Under the pieces are notes generated by a model. That model ran no database searches. It was not told the DNA's origin and worked only from the letters and a program-made list of their open reading frames with translations. A program made the translations under genes and the position numbers. This document shows, piece by piece, positions 48,827 to 60,444 of a stretch of 64,000 nucleotides of DNA; positions within the stretch are counted from its first letter, which is position 1; each line of letters opens with the position of its first letter. The stretch is from Arabidopsis thaliana (Eukaryota > Streptophyta > Magnoliopsida > Brassicales > Brassicaceae): the NCBI RefSeq assembly GCF_000001735.4, contig NC_003070.9, positions 3,224,001-3,288,000 of the forward strand, written 5' to 3'.

Positions 48827-49797
48827 CTTAACACACATTTTATTCAGATTAAGAGATTTCTTTTTTCTTCTGTTAAATTTATTTTATTTTTAGTTCCGTT
48901 TCATAATTGGCGTAGCTAGTTTCCAATGTATTTGCTAACAGTGATGAAAGATGAACACTACGAAACATTTAAATTTTCTTCATGTGCATGAGTTTTGGAA
49001 TGATAAACTTCCTAACATTATTTACACCATAGTGAAGTGTTCTTGGTTATTTTCCACAAAGTATTCTTGAATTGTCTTTGGTTATTAATAGCCATCGGTC
49101 TAACTTTTCTACATTCACCTAGAAACAAAAGTTTGATCAAATAAGGAAACAAACACTTTTTAGAGCCACAAAACTTTTCTACATTTGTGTACAGTATGAA
49201 ATTAGTAAGGTGTTTTAAAGTTTCGAGGAACCGTCATTTAAAAATGACATCAAATAGTCACCTTTTCTTCTACTGCAAAGGTAAACTCACCACTCTATTC
49301 GCTCTGAGAATGCAGCTTCTGTATTATATAGAATACAAAATTTCTAAATTAAGAAATTAAATAATGCGTGCGAGTCAATAAAATAAAAATAAAGTAGAAT
49401 TCTTTGGGGATTGGGCGAGAGATATGCGTGCACGTTTACGACAACTTAGATTCAATTTCTTTTTTATATAGTAGTAGTATTTGTTTAGATAAGTAGCTGA
49501 ACGAGGATCGTGGATGATAGCTGTATTTTTTCTGCTTTTTTTGTTTTTTAATGACATTCATTTATAGAGGATGAAGGAAATGTCTTCTTCTTGCCTCAGC
49601 AACACAAAATTACGTAAACCATATTTTTGTTTTTACAGTAGTAACTGTAGAGAAGTCCATCAGAATATTACAGAAGCCCAATTGAAAAGCCCATTTGAAA
49701 CCCACTGAATTAAATAATAATCGAATTCGGCGGAGACTCCAACTATTGTCGGCCCATCAAACAGTTTCTCCGGTGGTTTGAGAACTAACTGAAATGT

Positions 49798-49900
49798 ACG
49801 AAATTAACCTCCGTGGCTTACGTGTTCTGATCGGGGAATCTTTCCGCCGAATCTGAGTTTACGTTTTTTTTTGGTGTCAGTCTCATAGTTTTCTGGTTTT
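49798..49900. repeat. Proximal copy of duplicated ERG28 5'-region segment
   Basis: Ends 71 bp before the ERG28 start codon, so it overlaps the probable core promoter or leader. It is diverged from 48701-48826 mainly by indels. Confidence 0.9.
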
Positions 49901-49971
49901 AAAACGGAAAATATATGCGTTAGGGTATTGTTGGATAACGAGGAAGGAGTAAACGAAGGAAGAAGAGGGAG

Positions 49972-51631
49972 ATGAAGGCGTTGGGGTATTGGTTAATGGT
50001 GGTTGGTTCACTGAGACTAGCTTCTGTTTGGTTTGGTTTCTTCAACATTTGGGCTCTTCGTCTCGCTGTCTTCTCTCAGACCACCAGTTCAGTTCTCCCT
50101 TTTTAATCTCTATTTTAAATTGTTCTTGATTTGATAGTGTGTTAGCTCCAACGATTTAAATGGGTGATGTTCACATAGAAACTATAGATAACTTCAGATT
50201 TTCTTCTATCAATTGACTTCCTTGGTCTCTGAGCTAGTATCTGTGAGTTAGTATCTATGGAGGGCACGTGAATTGGTTGTTTCAATGAGAAATGATAATG
50301 TCAGGTTCAGAGGAACCATTCTTGTGGAAATTTAACAATTTGTGTCTGTGATTTGAGTCTTCCAATAAGGATCGAATTTGGGATCCCTAAGCTTTGAGAT
50401 CTAGAAAGATAGTGAGGAATTAGAATATTGTTTTGTTTTCCTGGATTTGATCTTGATTCTTGCTAGTAGTAGTAGTACATTGCATATGGAAAGTCAATGG
50501 TTTATGAATCTTGTAGTCAACTTTGAGGTTTTAAGAAGGAAAGCCGGATTAGGATTCGTTGAACATATTCATGATGCTCTTTCTACTTGCTCTTATGTGT
50601 TCTTTTAATTGTCAAGTTGAGGTAGTTGGGATTGAAAGCAACACTCATGAATTAGTACACCATAAGTATAGCAAACTGAAGCAACGTATCCAAGAAAGAT
50701 ATAGGCAAATCTTGTATGTTGTACAGTTCCTTGGTGAAGTAACTTTTTTAATAAGTGGACGGCCATGTCCTAGATATCAGGAAAGGGAAGAGTATTTGGA
50801 TCGAGAATTGGGTGGGAATGATAAGAGTTTACATACTCCAATGCATAACCTTTTTTTGTGGGATCTTTGTAAAGTTTTTTCTTAAAGTACTGTTGAAGTA
50901 AATTAGTGATCAGGTGAAGTGAATAAGATTTTGTATATGTATTAAAACATAAGCAACTTGAAGTTTCTTTTTTCCTTTCTGTAACTTGTGGTGCATGGAA
51001 CATTGTTTTTTTTCTTCCTGTGATTGCAAAAGGTCTTGTACATGTTTTGTTCATCAGTTCTGATAACACAAGGACTAATAACTTTGCATCATCTAAGCTA
51101 CATGAGAACCGGGAACACAAAAGATTTATCTAGACAAAACTAGTTCACATAGTTGATGTCTCTATTACTTAGGTTATCTCAGGCAATGGGGCCTTCTCGG
51201 TTCACAAGAGTCCTGTACTCATTACTTGAATCTTTTTATTACCTGTTTTGCAGTGAGTGAAGTTCATGGACGTACATTCGGAGTATGGACACTCTTGACC
51301 TGCACTCTCTGCTTTCTTTGTGCATTCAACCTCGAAAACAAACCATTATACTTGGCTACGTTTCTATCATTTATCTATGCGTTAGGCCATTTTCTGACTG
51401 AATACCTCTTTTACCAAACAATGACCATCGCGAATCTCTCAACTGTGGGCTTCTTTGCAGGTATAATTTGAGGCATTGACCATCACTCACTCTTGTATTG
51501 AATCAGTTGATGTAGGTTGCATTCATATTGTGAATGATCTATATAATGTGTTCTCTATAACAGGTACATCGATTGTGTGGATGCTCTTGGAGTGGAATTC
51601 CCTTGAACAACCACACTCCAAACTTTCTTGA
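49972..51631 (+). CDS. ERG28: ERG28 homologue, sterol C4-demethylation scaffold
   Basis: Three exons, 49972-50086, 51254-51460 and 51564-51631, giving 129 aa, separated by a long first intron (1,167 bp) and a short second one. ERG28 is a small four-span endoplasmic reticulum membrane protein that tethers the sterol C4-demethylation enzymes (sterol 4alpha-methyl oxidase, C4-decarboxylase, 3-ketoreductase). The sequence shows the family pattern: LGYWLMVVGSLRLASVWFGF, VHGRTFGVWTLLTCTLCF, LYLATFLSFIYALGHFLTEY and a last hydrophobic segment in GTSIVWMLLEWN. Length matches yeast and plant homologues. The first intron holds only spurious ORFs such as 50559-50885. Recalled as At1g10030. Confidence 0.93.
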
Positions 51632-52107
51632 TGTTAGTCCACATCTATGTTTCTAAGTCTCTCGTCTTATAAGCTTTTCTAAAAGTGGGAATCATCTGAG
51701 TTTTTGCTCGATCCCTAAAGCTGTTGATTCATTGTTTCATCTAAATCTTACGACATCTTTGATGGAGTCTTGAACTATGAGAATATCATAAATTCATGGA
51801 TTATATGGTTTCTTTTTAAGTGTTGTTTATTGCTTTTAAAACAGAGATTTGAGTTTAGTGTATGGTTGATAGTCAACGAACAGGGAAACTATTTCTTGCG
51901 TTCCCTTTTTTATTTGTTTGTATCCAAAATGATTCTATTTTCCATTTTCCCGGTAACTGAGAACAGCTAACAAAACAGATAAACCTACTAATAGTGTATA
52001 GTAACATTACTAGATGACAGAATTGTGATAATATGACTAATGTATTTCCCCTAGTGAATTTAACTTGTGAAGGAGCTTGCCATCTTCCGTTATCTCACAA
52101 GTCACAC
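51632..52107. other. intergenic between convergent ERG28 and lipase-like gene
   Basis: Short 3' flanks. The ORF at 51770-51970 is Phe/Leu-rich and has no support. Confidence 0.5.
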
Positions 52108-54464
52108 CTATGGCTCAAAATTGTCAATCATGTGTTGTATAACATCTGCTCCAGCTGAATTGATCATCTTTGTTTTCACCTGTAATGTTTTCCAAATGTG
52201 AGTATGAAGTTTAATAACAGTAGCAATGGTGATGATGATGGCGACAATGATGAACACTTGCCTGAATGGTATTGTGAGCGAGAAATCTTTGCAGCGTTCC
52301 TCTGAAACTAACATCAACTCGTTCCCAGCTCAGTTTTGTTAATTCTCTTATCATCTCCTCTGCATAAGTTTGTTGTATTATGATGACTAGAAATCAAGAA
52401 TAAGAAACACGAGAATGAGTTTTCCACTGAACCAACCTTCCATATCTAAGTTCTTGAACCTGTCTGCTTTGGTCCTTGAATGATCTTCCTCATAGTTACT
52501 TGCAGTATCCGGTGCTTCAACATTCACAATGTGAGGATACTTCTCATTGACTGGACCACGTTGAAGCTGCGAAGGTTATATCATTATATGTGAGACTTGA
52601 TTCAGCATAACATACACAGCATTATCTTATTAAACACTGAAAGTGAAAGGTTTAACCTTAGGAAGCTCATTGTGACGCCGGATAGACGATGTACTCCACC
52701 CAACAAGGTCTAAGAACAAAGGAGGTCAAGGTTTCAAATGAATTGTAATAGCCACAACAGTTCTGAGTCTTTTTTTTAAGCTCAATTCACATTGTCCGAT
52801 CAGTGAAGAAGTAGAGAATTAGTTTAAAGACGTCCAACAAAGAAAGGATACGGTCGAAACTTGTATTCGCGTAAGCAATACGCCGTTTGAAGCATTGCAA
52901 AGCAGAACTGTTCACAAAAGCAGAGGAGACATTAGAAATCATTTGAACTACGCAAAAGCCTCAATCAGCTATATATAGAAAAATCATTGAAGGAACTCAC
53001 ATGAATTTAAGATCTCTAGAATCTTTAACCATCCGGAGGAGTAATGGAGGCTTTCCACCATCACTATCAGCCAGAAAAAGATGTTTTCCCGTTTTACCAA
53101 GACAACCCGACATACGCGTAGCTAATCTCTCCAAAGTGTAAGATCCAGAAAACAATGGGACCTAATGCAGTCAAAATGCCACACCATTAACCAAATTGTA
53201 ACTTTTCATGTTGCAAAATTCCACAAACTGTATCAACTATCAAGCTTACAGGAGAATGAGGCATAAAAGGATCTCAACTTTGCTGTAAACATATTGACAG
53301 CTTCAATGTAAGAAAACCGTTTTCAAATCACCTGTTTATGTCCTCTTGAACCAAGGTGTGGTGTTGCAGAAGTTATAAAATACACAGGCTCTAATCCAGC
53401 GATTCTTGCTTTCGGTTCCTCTATCGAGCATTTATCACCAATGTCGTCACTATTATGTGGAAGCTCTTCTCGGGATTCTTGCTCATAAAGACGCCCAATA
53501 GCATACCTAGCAATCAGGCCACCTAAAGAATGTCCTACAAAGGAAATCTTCTGAAGACTTGGGTGACGTTTGATCACCGACCTAACCTAAACAAAAGAGA
53601 TTAAGAATATCACTTGAGCTGGAAAACTCAAGCAGAGACAAAGATAGAAACTTCTACATAAAAGGTTCTAGCATTGCGAAAACATCTAGCCAAGCGGAAG
53701 ACAATATAACATTAGATAGAAACAACGCTGAAATATAAGCAGCCTAAAGATAAGAAACACAAACCTCTTCAGCTAATCTTTCTCCCATAACATCAACACC
53801 ATCAAATGTCTGTGTGGAATGGTTGCGTTTACTGCCTGCAAAATGATTATAAAGTATCACAAGCCATTATTTAAAAACTATTATAAAAATCCAGTAAAGT
53901 GAGATCAAAATATCTAAAGTGTGATTCTTTCTTCCTTCCAATAATCAATCTGTTTCACTTGAGACTTCCAATCACAAATTTACTATAGACCATTAGGAGG
54001 AAACTCTGTTTTAATTGAAAAAATATAGAGAAAGAAGAACTCACAGTGAACGAGGAGATCCTGAGGATACTTCTTAAGCATCTGCTTAGCGGCGAATCTC
54101 CAATTCTGAGCACTGTACCCACACACAAAATTTAAAATCAGCTTAAAATAGAACAAAATCAAGCACATAACATAGGAAACACTAAGAACCTGCCGATGAG
54201 ACCGTTGACCATGACGACTAGGTGAGTCGGCTCAGTGCGTTCGCCAGGGAAATCAACAGTCAAATCGACGTTTCCACTTTCGTCTGATTCAGCTCTGAGA
54301 CAACCCATCCAATACTTTTTCTTCTTCTTCTTCGTCTCTTTATCATCACTCTTCCTGCTTCTCATCTTCTTCATCTTCTTTGGCTTACGGATTCCTTCAA
54401 GATCACTTCCAACACGCCCATCTCCTTCTGTATTCTTAGGAATCACGCTATCTTCTTCCTCCAT
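52108..54464 (-). CDS. Lipase-like alpha/beta-hydrolase (DUF676 family)
   Basis: Ten exons: 54190-54464, 54045-54112, 53765-53835, 53332-53586, 53001-53161, 52852-52907, 52657-52709, 52437-52566, 52262-52359 and 52108-52179, giving 412 aa. A charged N terminus with a Lys run (KETKKKKKKYWMG) leads into the hydrolase core: HLVVMVNGLIGSAQNWRFAA (oxyanion region), FDGVDVMGERLAEEV, the nucleophile elbow ISFVGHSLGGLIARYAIGRL with Ser at about 158, and FITSATPHLGSRGHKQ. The C terminus is SAGADVIQHMIDNF. It resembles yeast and plant putative lipases of the YOR059c/ROG1 type. No signal peptide was seen. Intron 6 (52710-52851) has U12-type splice signals, and intron 9 has a GC donor (CAG|GCAAGT). Recalled as At1g10040. 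The substrate is unproven. Confidence 0.92.
52710..52851 (-). other. Probable U12-type (minor spliceosome) intron
   Basis: The intron begins GTATCCTTTC, a match to the U12 donor consensus. It has CCTTGAC, a match to the U12 branch-site core, with the branch adenosine 16 bases before the terminal AG. There is no strong polypyrimidine tract. It interrupts the codon before HLVGWSTSS in the lipase-like gene. Confidence 0.85.
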
Positions 54465-55074
54465 GATCACGAAACGAAGAATGAAAAATGGAAACTTTAT
54501 GCAGGTGTTAATTCAAGGTCGCCACTTTGGGAAGATTCGAAGGTCTCGCGTAGGTTTTTATAGACTTCAAACATCAAAAGTTCAAATGGTCAGAGAGAAA
54601 CAGAGAATAGTTTCAGTCGTTAGGGAAAGTCCCCACAGAAGTATTTGTTGTCGTCGTTGAAACGCCATTGACATTTTCTTTCTTACACATCTGAGATTTG
54701 GACACTGTTGCTTTTTCTAGAACACAACACATGTTATATAAAGTCATTAACTTGATTAAATGAGCCAAAAATGTGATTTGGCATAAGTTAAAAAGCATAT
54801 TCAGACATGATGATGATAATTAAGATTATTTTTATATAATAACTTTAAAAGACAGGCCCGGCCCATTTAATGTCAAAGATTGGATCCAAGTTTTGCCCAG
54901 AGAAAAGGAAGCTTCATGAATCATGAGTTTGTTTCTTCTTCTGGAAGAGTCAAACAACAATTTTGACTTTTTTATCAGCAACCACAACGTCGAAAGCACG
55001 ACATGAATCATTAAAAAAAAAAAAAAAAACCGACGAGATTTTTGTACCTTTCTTCTCCGAAGTGTTGCTGATTG
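54465..55074. other. Divergent promoter region of lipase-like gene and xylanase
   Basis: The 610 bp between two divergent start codons holds both promoters and leaders. A 17-base A-run near 55013-55029 lies just upstream of the xylanase first exon. No ORF with support. Confidence 0.5.
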
Positions 55075-58000
55075 ATGTCTGTTGGATTTCTCTTTCTTCA
55101 ACTAATCACCTTTCTGTGTCCTCTCGCTTCTCTCTTCTCTTCTTTCCCATTCAAAGGTGAGATTTTTAATTTGACTTTTTTTTTTTGGGTTGACCCATTT
55201 CGAATTTTTATCATCTACTGGTTAATGTTGTTGATTTGATTATATCCGAATTTAGTACAGGCTAAGCTCATGGCGGATCTTAACATTGTAATGAACGGTG
55301 ACTTCTTTGCTGGGATTGAACCTTGGTATCCCAACGGATGTGAAGCTTTTGTAGTTTCCTCTGACCCATTTAGCTCAGAGGTAATGTCTGCTGATTCCTC
55401 GAGCGGTGGTTATGTCGTTGTAACTAATAGGAAAGAAACTTGGCAAGGACTTGAACAAGATATTACAACCAGGGTTGCTTCTGGAATGAACTATACTGTA
55501 TCAACTTGTGTTGGTGTGTCTGGTCCTTTCAATGAATCAGCTGAGGTTCTTTCTACTGTGAGGCTTGAGCATGAAGACTCTCCTACCGAGTATTTGTGTA
55601 TCGGAAAGTATGTTTTTTTTTATGGTTATATCTTTGAAATTTGATTGAGCTTTTGTAGAGATTTCTGATGAAGTGGAACTTATCTGCAGAACATATGCCT
55701 CGAGAGACAAGTGGGTTGATCTGGAAGGAACGTTTTCGATATCAAATATGCCTGATCGTGTTGTTCTCTATCTGGAAGGTCCCGCTCCAGGGAAAGATCT
55801 CCTTATACGCTCTGTTACCGTTAGATCCTCCACTTCTAGTGACTTCCAGGTGAACCTCATGTCTTTCTTGACCAGCCATAGTCATATGTTACTTAACTAT
55901 TTGGGGATCATAGTTTTGCATTTGAATATGAATAAGTAAAGAATATGGGTATAGAGAAAGGTGATTATTAGAGAAGATAAAAGATATGTTATTGGAGACT
56001 GAGATAGATGTAACTATCATGTGTCCAAGTTTAACATTATTGTTAATTCTGGTTGTCTGATCATGAAATTATATTTCAGTTGTTTGAAATAGAGAGAAGT
56101 AAAGCTATATGAAAGAAGTTCAGCTACATGAAAGAAGTCTAGCTTGTTTCGTTGCACGTTAGTTGAGGCACTATATAGCTCACCGGGTTCATCTAATTCT
56201 TTACAGTATAATCCAGATTACAAGAAACCAGCAAGCTAATTACTTGTATTCTAACATCGTTTTGTGGCTTACTATTTCACTGCAGGAAACCGAAAAAAAC
56301 ACTGACGCTTCCAATGTCTTCCCTCTTGCTTTGAATATCATTAAGAACCATGACTTCTCTGATGGGTTGTATTCTTGGAATACCAACGGTTGTGATTCAT
56401 TTGTTGTTAGTAGCAACGACTGTAATTTGGAATCAAATGCGGTTGTTAATAACCGAAGTGAAACCTGGCAAGGACTGGAGCAAGATATCACAGACAACGT
56501 TTCTCCTGGTTTTTCATATAAAGTCTCTGCTAGTGTTAGTGTATCAGGACCTGTTTTAGGGTCGGCGCAGGTCTTGGCCACTTTGAAGTTAGAGCACAAA
56601 AGCTCAGCAACGGAATTTCAACTAATTGGAAAGTAATGGAACCACATGACTTCTTTGTGATATATAGTCAAGAAGACCCAGAAATGTTGACATTGATAAT
56701 GTTTTTATCTGCAGAACTTATGCTTCGAAAGATATTTGGAAAACTCTGGAAGGCACTTTTGAAGTGTCAGGAAGACCTGACCGTGTTGTATTCTTCTTGG
56801 AAGGGCCACCTCCTGGAATTGACCTTCTTGTAAAGTCCGTCACCATCCATTGCGAAAGCGATAATCAGTTTGAGGTAACTGTGATTAGATAGATAGACTG
56901 AAAGTACATTGACATGATCAATCTATGATCTAAATCTTAGCTTTGATTTAATGTTCTGCCTTATATGCAGAGAAGCCGAGAATTCTGTTCAGCTCCTGAA
57001 TCTGATAATCACATCTTCCTGAATTCAAGCTTTTCCGATGGCCTCAATCATTGGTCTGGAAGAGGATGCAATCTTATGTTACATGAGTCTCTAGCTGATG
57101 GGAAGATACTACCGGATTCTGGAACCTGTTTTGCTTCTGCATCAGAGCGCACACATAAGTGGAGCGGAATCGAGCAGGATATAACAGAAAGAGTCCAGCG
57201 AAAACTCATTTATGAAGCATCTTCTGTTGTTCGACTATCACATAGCCATCACACCGTGCAGGCCACTTTGTATGTTCAATACCTTGACCAACGCGAAGAG
57301 TATATAGGCATTTCCAGGTTAGGCTCTCCATATGACGATTTTTTCTTTTTCTTCCCACATGTTACTGTAAATGTGAATCTTGGCCCAAATATATTGTCTG
57401 ATACAAAGAATTTGAAGAAAGTTTGTTCCCTTTTCCAAGTGTTCAGGGAACACACGACGATTGGGTAGAGTTAAAAGGAAAGTTCCTCTTGAATGGATCT
57501 CCAGCTAGAGCAGTTGTTTACATTGAAGGACCACCACCAGGGATTGATGTTTTTGTCGACCATTTTGCTGTAAAGCCTGCAGAGAAAGAGACTCCTTCAG
57601 GACGACCATATATTGAGGTTACATTAAAAGTTTTGTGGTTTTTAACATTTACCTTCTCTTTGTGTTTAATGTATTATATGTTGTTTCCATTTTTCTACAG
57701 AGTCATGCTTTTGGGATGAACATTGTTTCGAATAGCCACCTAAGTGATGGAACAATCGAAGGTTGGTTCCCTCTTGGAGACTGCCATTTAAAAGTTGGAG
57801 ACGGCTCTCCTAGGATATTACCTCCCCTGGCGAGAGACTCACTTAGAAAAACACAAGGATATCTATCTGGAAGATATGTGCTTGCGACAAATCGAAGTGG
57901 AACATGGATGGGTCCTGCTCAGACGATAACTGATAAAGTGAAGCTGTTTGTAACATACCAGGTCTCCGCTTGGGTTAAAATTGGCTCAGGAGGACGTACC

Positions 58001-59444
58001 AGTCCACAGGACGTAAATATAGCACTCAGTGTTGATGGTAATTGGGTTAATGGAGGAAAAGTTGAGGTTGATGATGGTGACTGGCATGAAGTTGTGGGTT
58101 CATTTAGAATTGAGAAGGAAGCGAAAGAAGTTATGCTTCATGTCCAGGGCCCGTCTCCTGGTGTTGATCTTATGGTTGCAGGTCTCCAGATCTTCGCTGT
58201 TGATCGTAAGGCACGGTTGAGTTATCTCAGAGGACAAGCTGATGTGGTAACCTACGAAACATATTACTCATTACATGTTTGGAACGAAAATTAAACTTCA
58301 CATCAAATGCTCTTTCTCTGTTATGCAGGTTCGTAAACGCAATGTTTGCCTCAAGTTCTCAGGTTTAGATCCTAGCGAATTGTCTGGTGCAACGGTGAAG
58401 ATCAGACAGACACGTAACAGTTTCCCACTCGGGTCATGCATCAGTCGGAGCAATATAGATAATGAAGACTTTGTCGATTTCTTTCTTAACAATTTCGATT
58501 GGGCAGTGTTTGGTTATGAGCTGAAATGGTACTGGACAGAGCCAGAGCAAGGAAACTTCAATTACCGGGACGCAAACGAGATGATCGAATTCTGTGAGAG
58601 ATACAACATAAAAACCCGAGGCCATTGCATATTCTGGGAGGTAGAGTCCGCTATTCAACCGTGGGTCCAACAGCTGACAGGTTCCAAGCTGGAAGCAGCA
58701 GTTGAGAACCGCGTAACAGATCTTCTTACCCGTTACAATGGGAAATTTAGACACTATGATGTGAACAATGAGATGCTCCACGGATCGTTCTATCGAGATC
58801 GACTAGACTCTGATGCAAGAGCAAACATGTTCAAGACTGCACACGAGTTAGACCCATTAGCAACTCTGTTTCTGAATGAATACCACATAGAAGACGGATT
58901 TGACTCGAGGTCATCACCCGAGAAGTACATAAAACTCGTACACAAGCTGCAAAAAAAGGGTGCACCCGTGGGAGGAATCGGGATTCAAGGACATATAACC
59001 AGCCCCGTCGGTCACATCGTTCGTTCTGCTTTAGACAAGCTAAGCACACTCGGATTACCGATCTGGTTCACAGAACTTGATGTGTCCTCGACTAACGAAC
59101 ATATAAGAGGGGATGATCTAGAGGTGATGCTATGGGAAGCCTTTGCTCATCCGGCAGTTGAAGGAGTGATGCTTTGGGGATTCTGGGAGCTGTTTATGAG
59201 CAGAGAACACTCACATTTGGTGAATGCAGATGGTGAGGTTAACGAAGCTGGGAAGAGGTTTCTGGAGATCAAACGCGAGTGGTTGAGTTTTGTGGACGGA
59301 GAGATTGAGGATGGAGGAGGATTGGAGTTTAGAGGTTATCATGGGAGTTACACAGTGGAAGTTGTCACATCAGAGAGTAAGTATGTGACGAACTTTGTTG
59401 TTGACAAAGGCAATTCTCCAGTTGATGTGATTATAGATCTTTAA
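55075..59444 (+). CDS. XYN2: GH10 endo-1,4-beta-xylanase with four CBM22-like modules
   Basis: Nine exons: 55075-55156, 55256-55607, 55690-55849, 56286-56632, 56715-56874, 56971-57317, 57440-57617, 57701-58246 and 58329-59444, giving 1,095 aa. A start at 55270 in exon 2 gives 1,063 aa. Exon 1 adds MSVGFLFLQLITFLCPLASL, a credible secretion signal. Four carbohydrate-binding modules follow, at about 38-200, 205-367, 372-540 and 545-720, each opening with a variant of NGDFFAGIEPW/DFSDGLYSW and closing with EGPxPGxDLLV. The GH10 barrel occupies about 750-1040, with acid/base Glu about 872 in DVNNEML and nucleophile Glu about 973 in WFTELDVSS. It should hydrolyse or transglycosylate cell-wall xylan. 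Exon 7 must begin at 57440 (SVQGTHDDW), because the next CAG downstream breaks the frame. Recalled as At1g10050. Confidence 0.93.
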
Positions 59445-60444
59445 CGTTTCATAATACTAAAGATCTAAACATTACAAGTCTTTATCTTTATTTTCTTCTG
59501 AAGATGGGTTTTTGCTGAAATGATAGTTCTTCTTTATTTCCGATACTTGCATCACAAGAAAACATTACTACCTTATTTAAACAGAAAAATTATATGTATT
59601 AAATTTGAATTTCATCAAAATATTTCAAAAGAAAAAAAATTACCTTATGAAAATGCGTACAAGGTTTACTATAAGTTATCAGATGCAGTGGACGAAAGAA
59701 TATGATCCGTTAGTTGAGTCGATCATTCTAATAAGAGCAATCACGAATGATCCACACCACCTACAATCTCATACGTACTTGTCCAGCTTCACTGCACCTA
59801 CCATATCCTTAATTTAGTTGGCAGATATTATGTAGATATATGTATATTTCAACTTGGTGTTCTCCACAACCACCCATACATACAACTTTCGACAATTGAT
59901 GAGACAAGTATACAAATAGGTTGGGTTTTAAAGCATTTAGTACTATCCTAAATAGAAACGAGAAGGGATCATTTAATGATGACCTTGAGGAAATAAAGTT
60001 GGTTTGCATTTAGTTTCCCATTGATATTTATGTGAATAGTGACCATACGTAACTGTACCATACTTTTATGTTTCCACCATCAGGGCAACACAATAAAATT
60101 GAATGCCATCTAAAACAAAGCAAAAAGATTTACTATAATTATTTTCTTACTCATGCATGTACTCCCAATCTCCCATAGATATTTTCGAAGGTATTTTTGT
60201 GGTAACGTACAAGTCTTGGCTTCGTAATCTAAATACCGAAAAAGAAAATGCCTCTAACTTCCCTTCCTCTCTCTATATATTTCAACCACTCTCTGTCTCT
60301 CTTCCTCTTTGTAGTTTCTCAAATATTTTCTTCAGAGTTGGCACGACCTCATTAATAATAATCTTCTCTACACCTATCAATAAGAGATATATTTTAGAGT
60401 TTCACTTTGGTGCACAAACAAAGCTCGTACAACATTCTTCGTAT
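59445..60444. other. XYN2 3' flank and BCAT1 promoter
   Basis: AT-rich intergenic DNA. The open frame upstream of and in frame with BCAT1 (from 60157) crosses the candidate TATA box and is not taken as coding. Confidence 0.55.
60271..60281 (+). promoter_or_regulatory. Candidate TATA box of BCAT1
   Basis: CTCTATATATT lies about 165 bp upstream of the BCAT1 start codon within a CT-rich region, and is a good match to a plant TATA element. Confidence 0.5.

Larger units (their letters stand above)
47733..49971. other. Divergent upstream region of DUF1005 gene and ERG28
   Basis: About 2.2 kb without a recognisable gene. It holds a duplicated segment: 48701-48826 resembles 49798-49900, and the latter lies just upstream of the ERG28 ATG. 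The 82-codon or shorter ORFs in this stretch have no domain. Confidence 0.55.

Noticed and set aside
50559-50885. 108-codon ORF inside ERG28 intron 1
   Set aside because: It lies wholly within an intron whose splicing is required for the ERG28 protein. There is no domain, and composition is AT-rich.
60157-60444. In-frame open extension upstream of BCAT1 (96 codons)
   Set aside because: It runs through the candidate TATA box at 60271 and CT-rich promoter sequence. The shorter start gives the expected 384-aa protein with a typical mitochondrial presequence.
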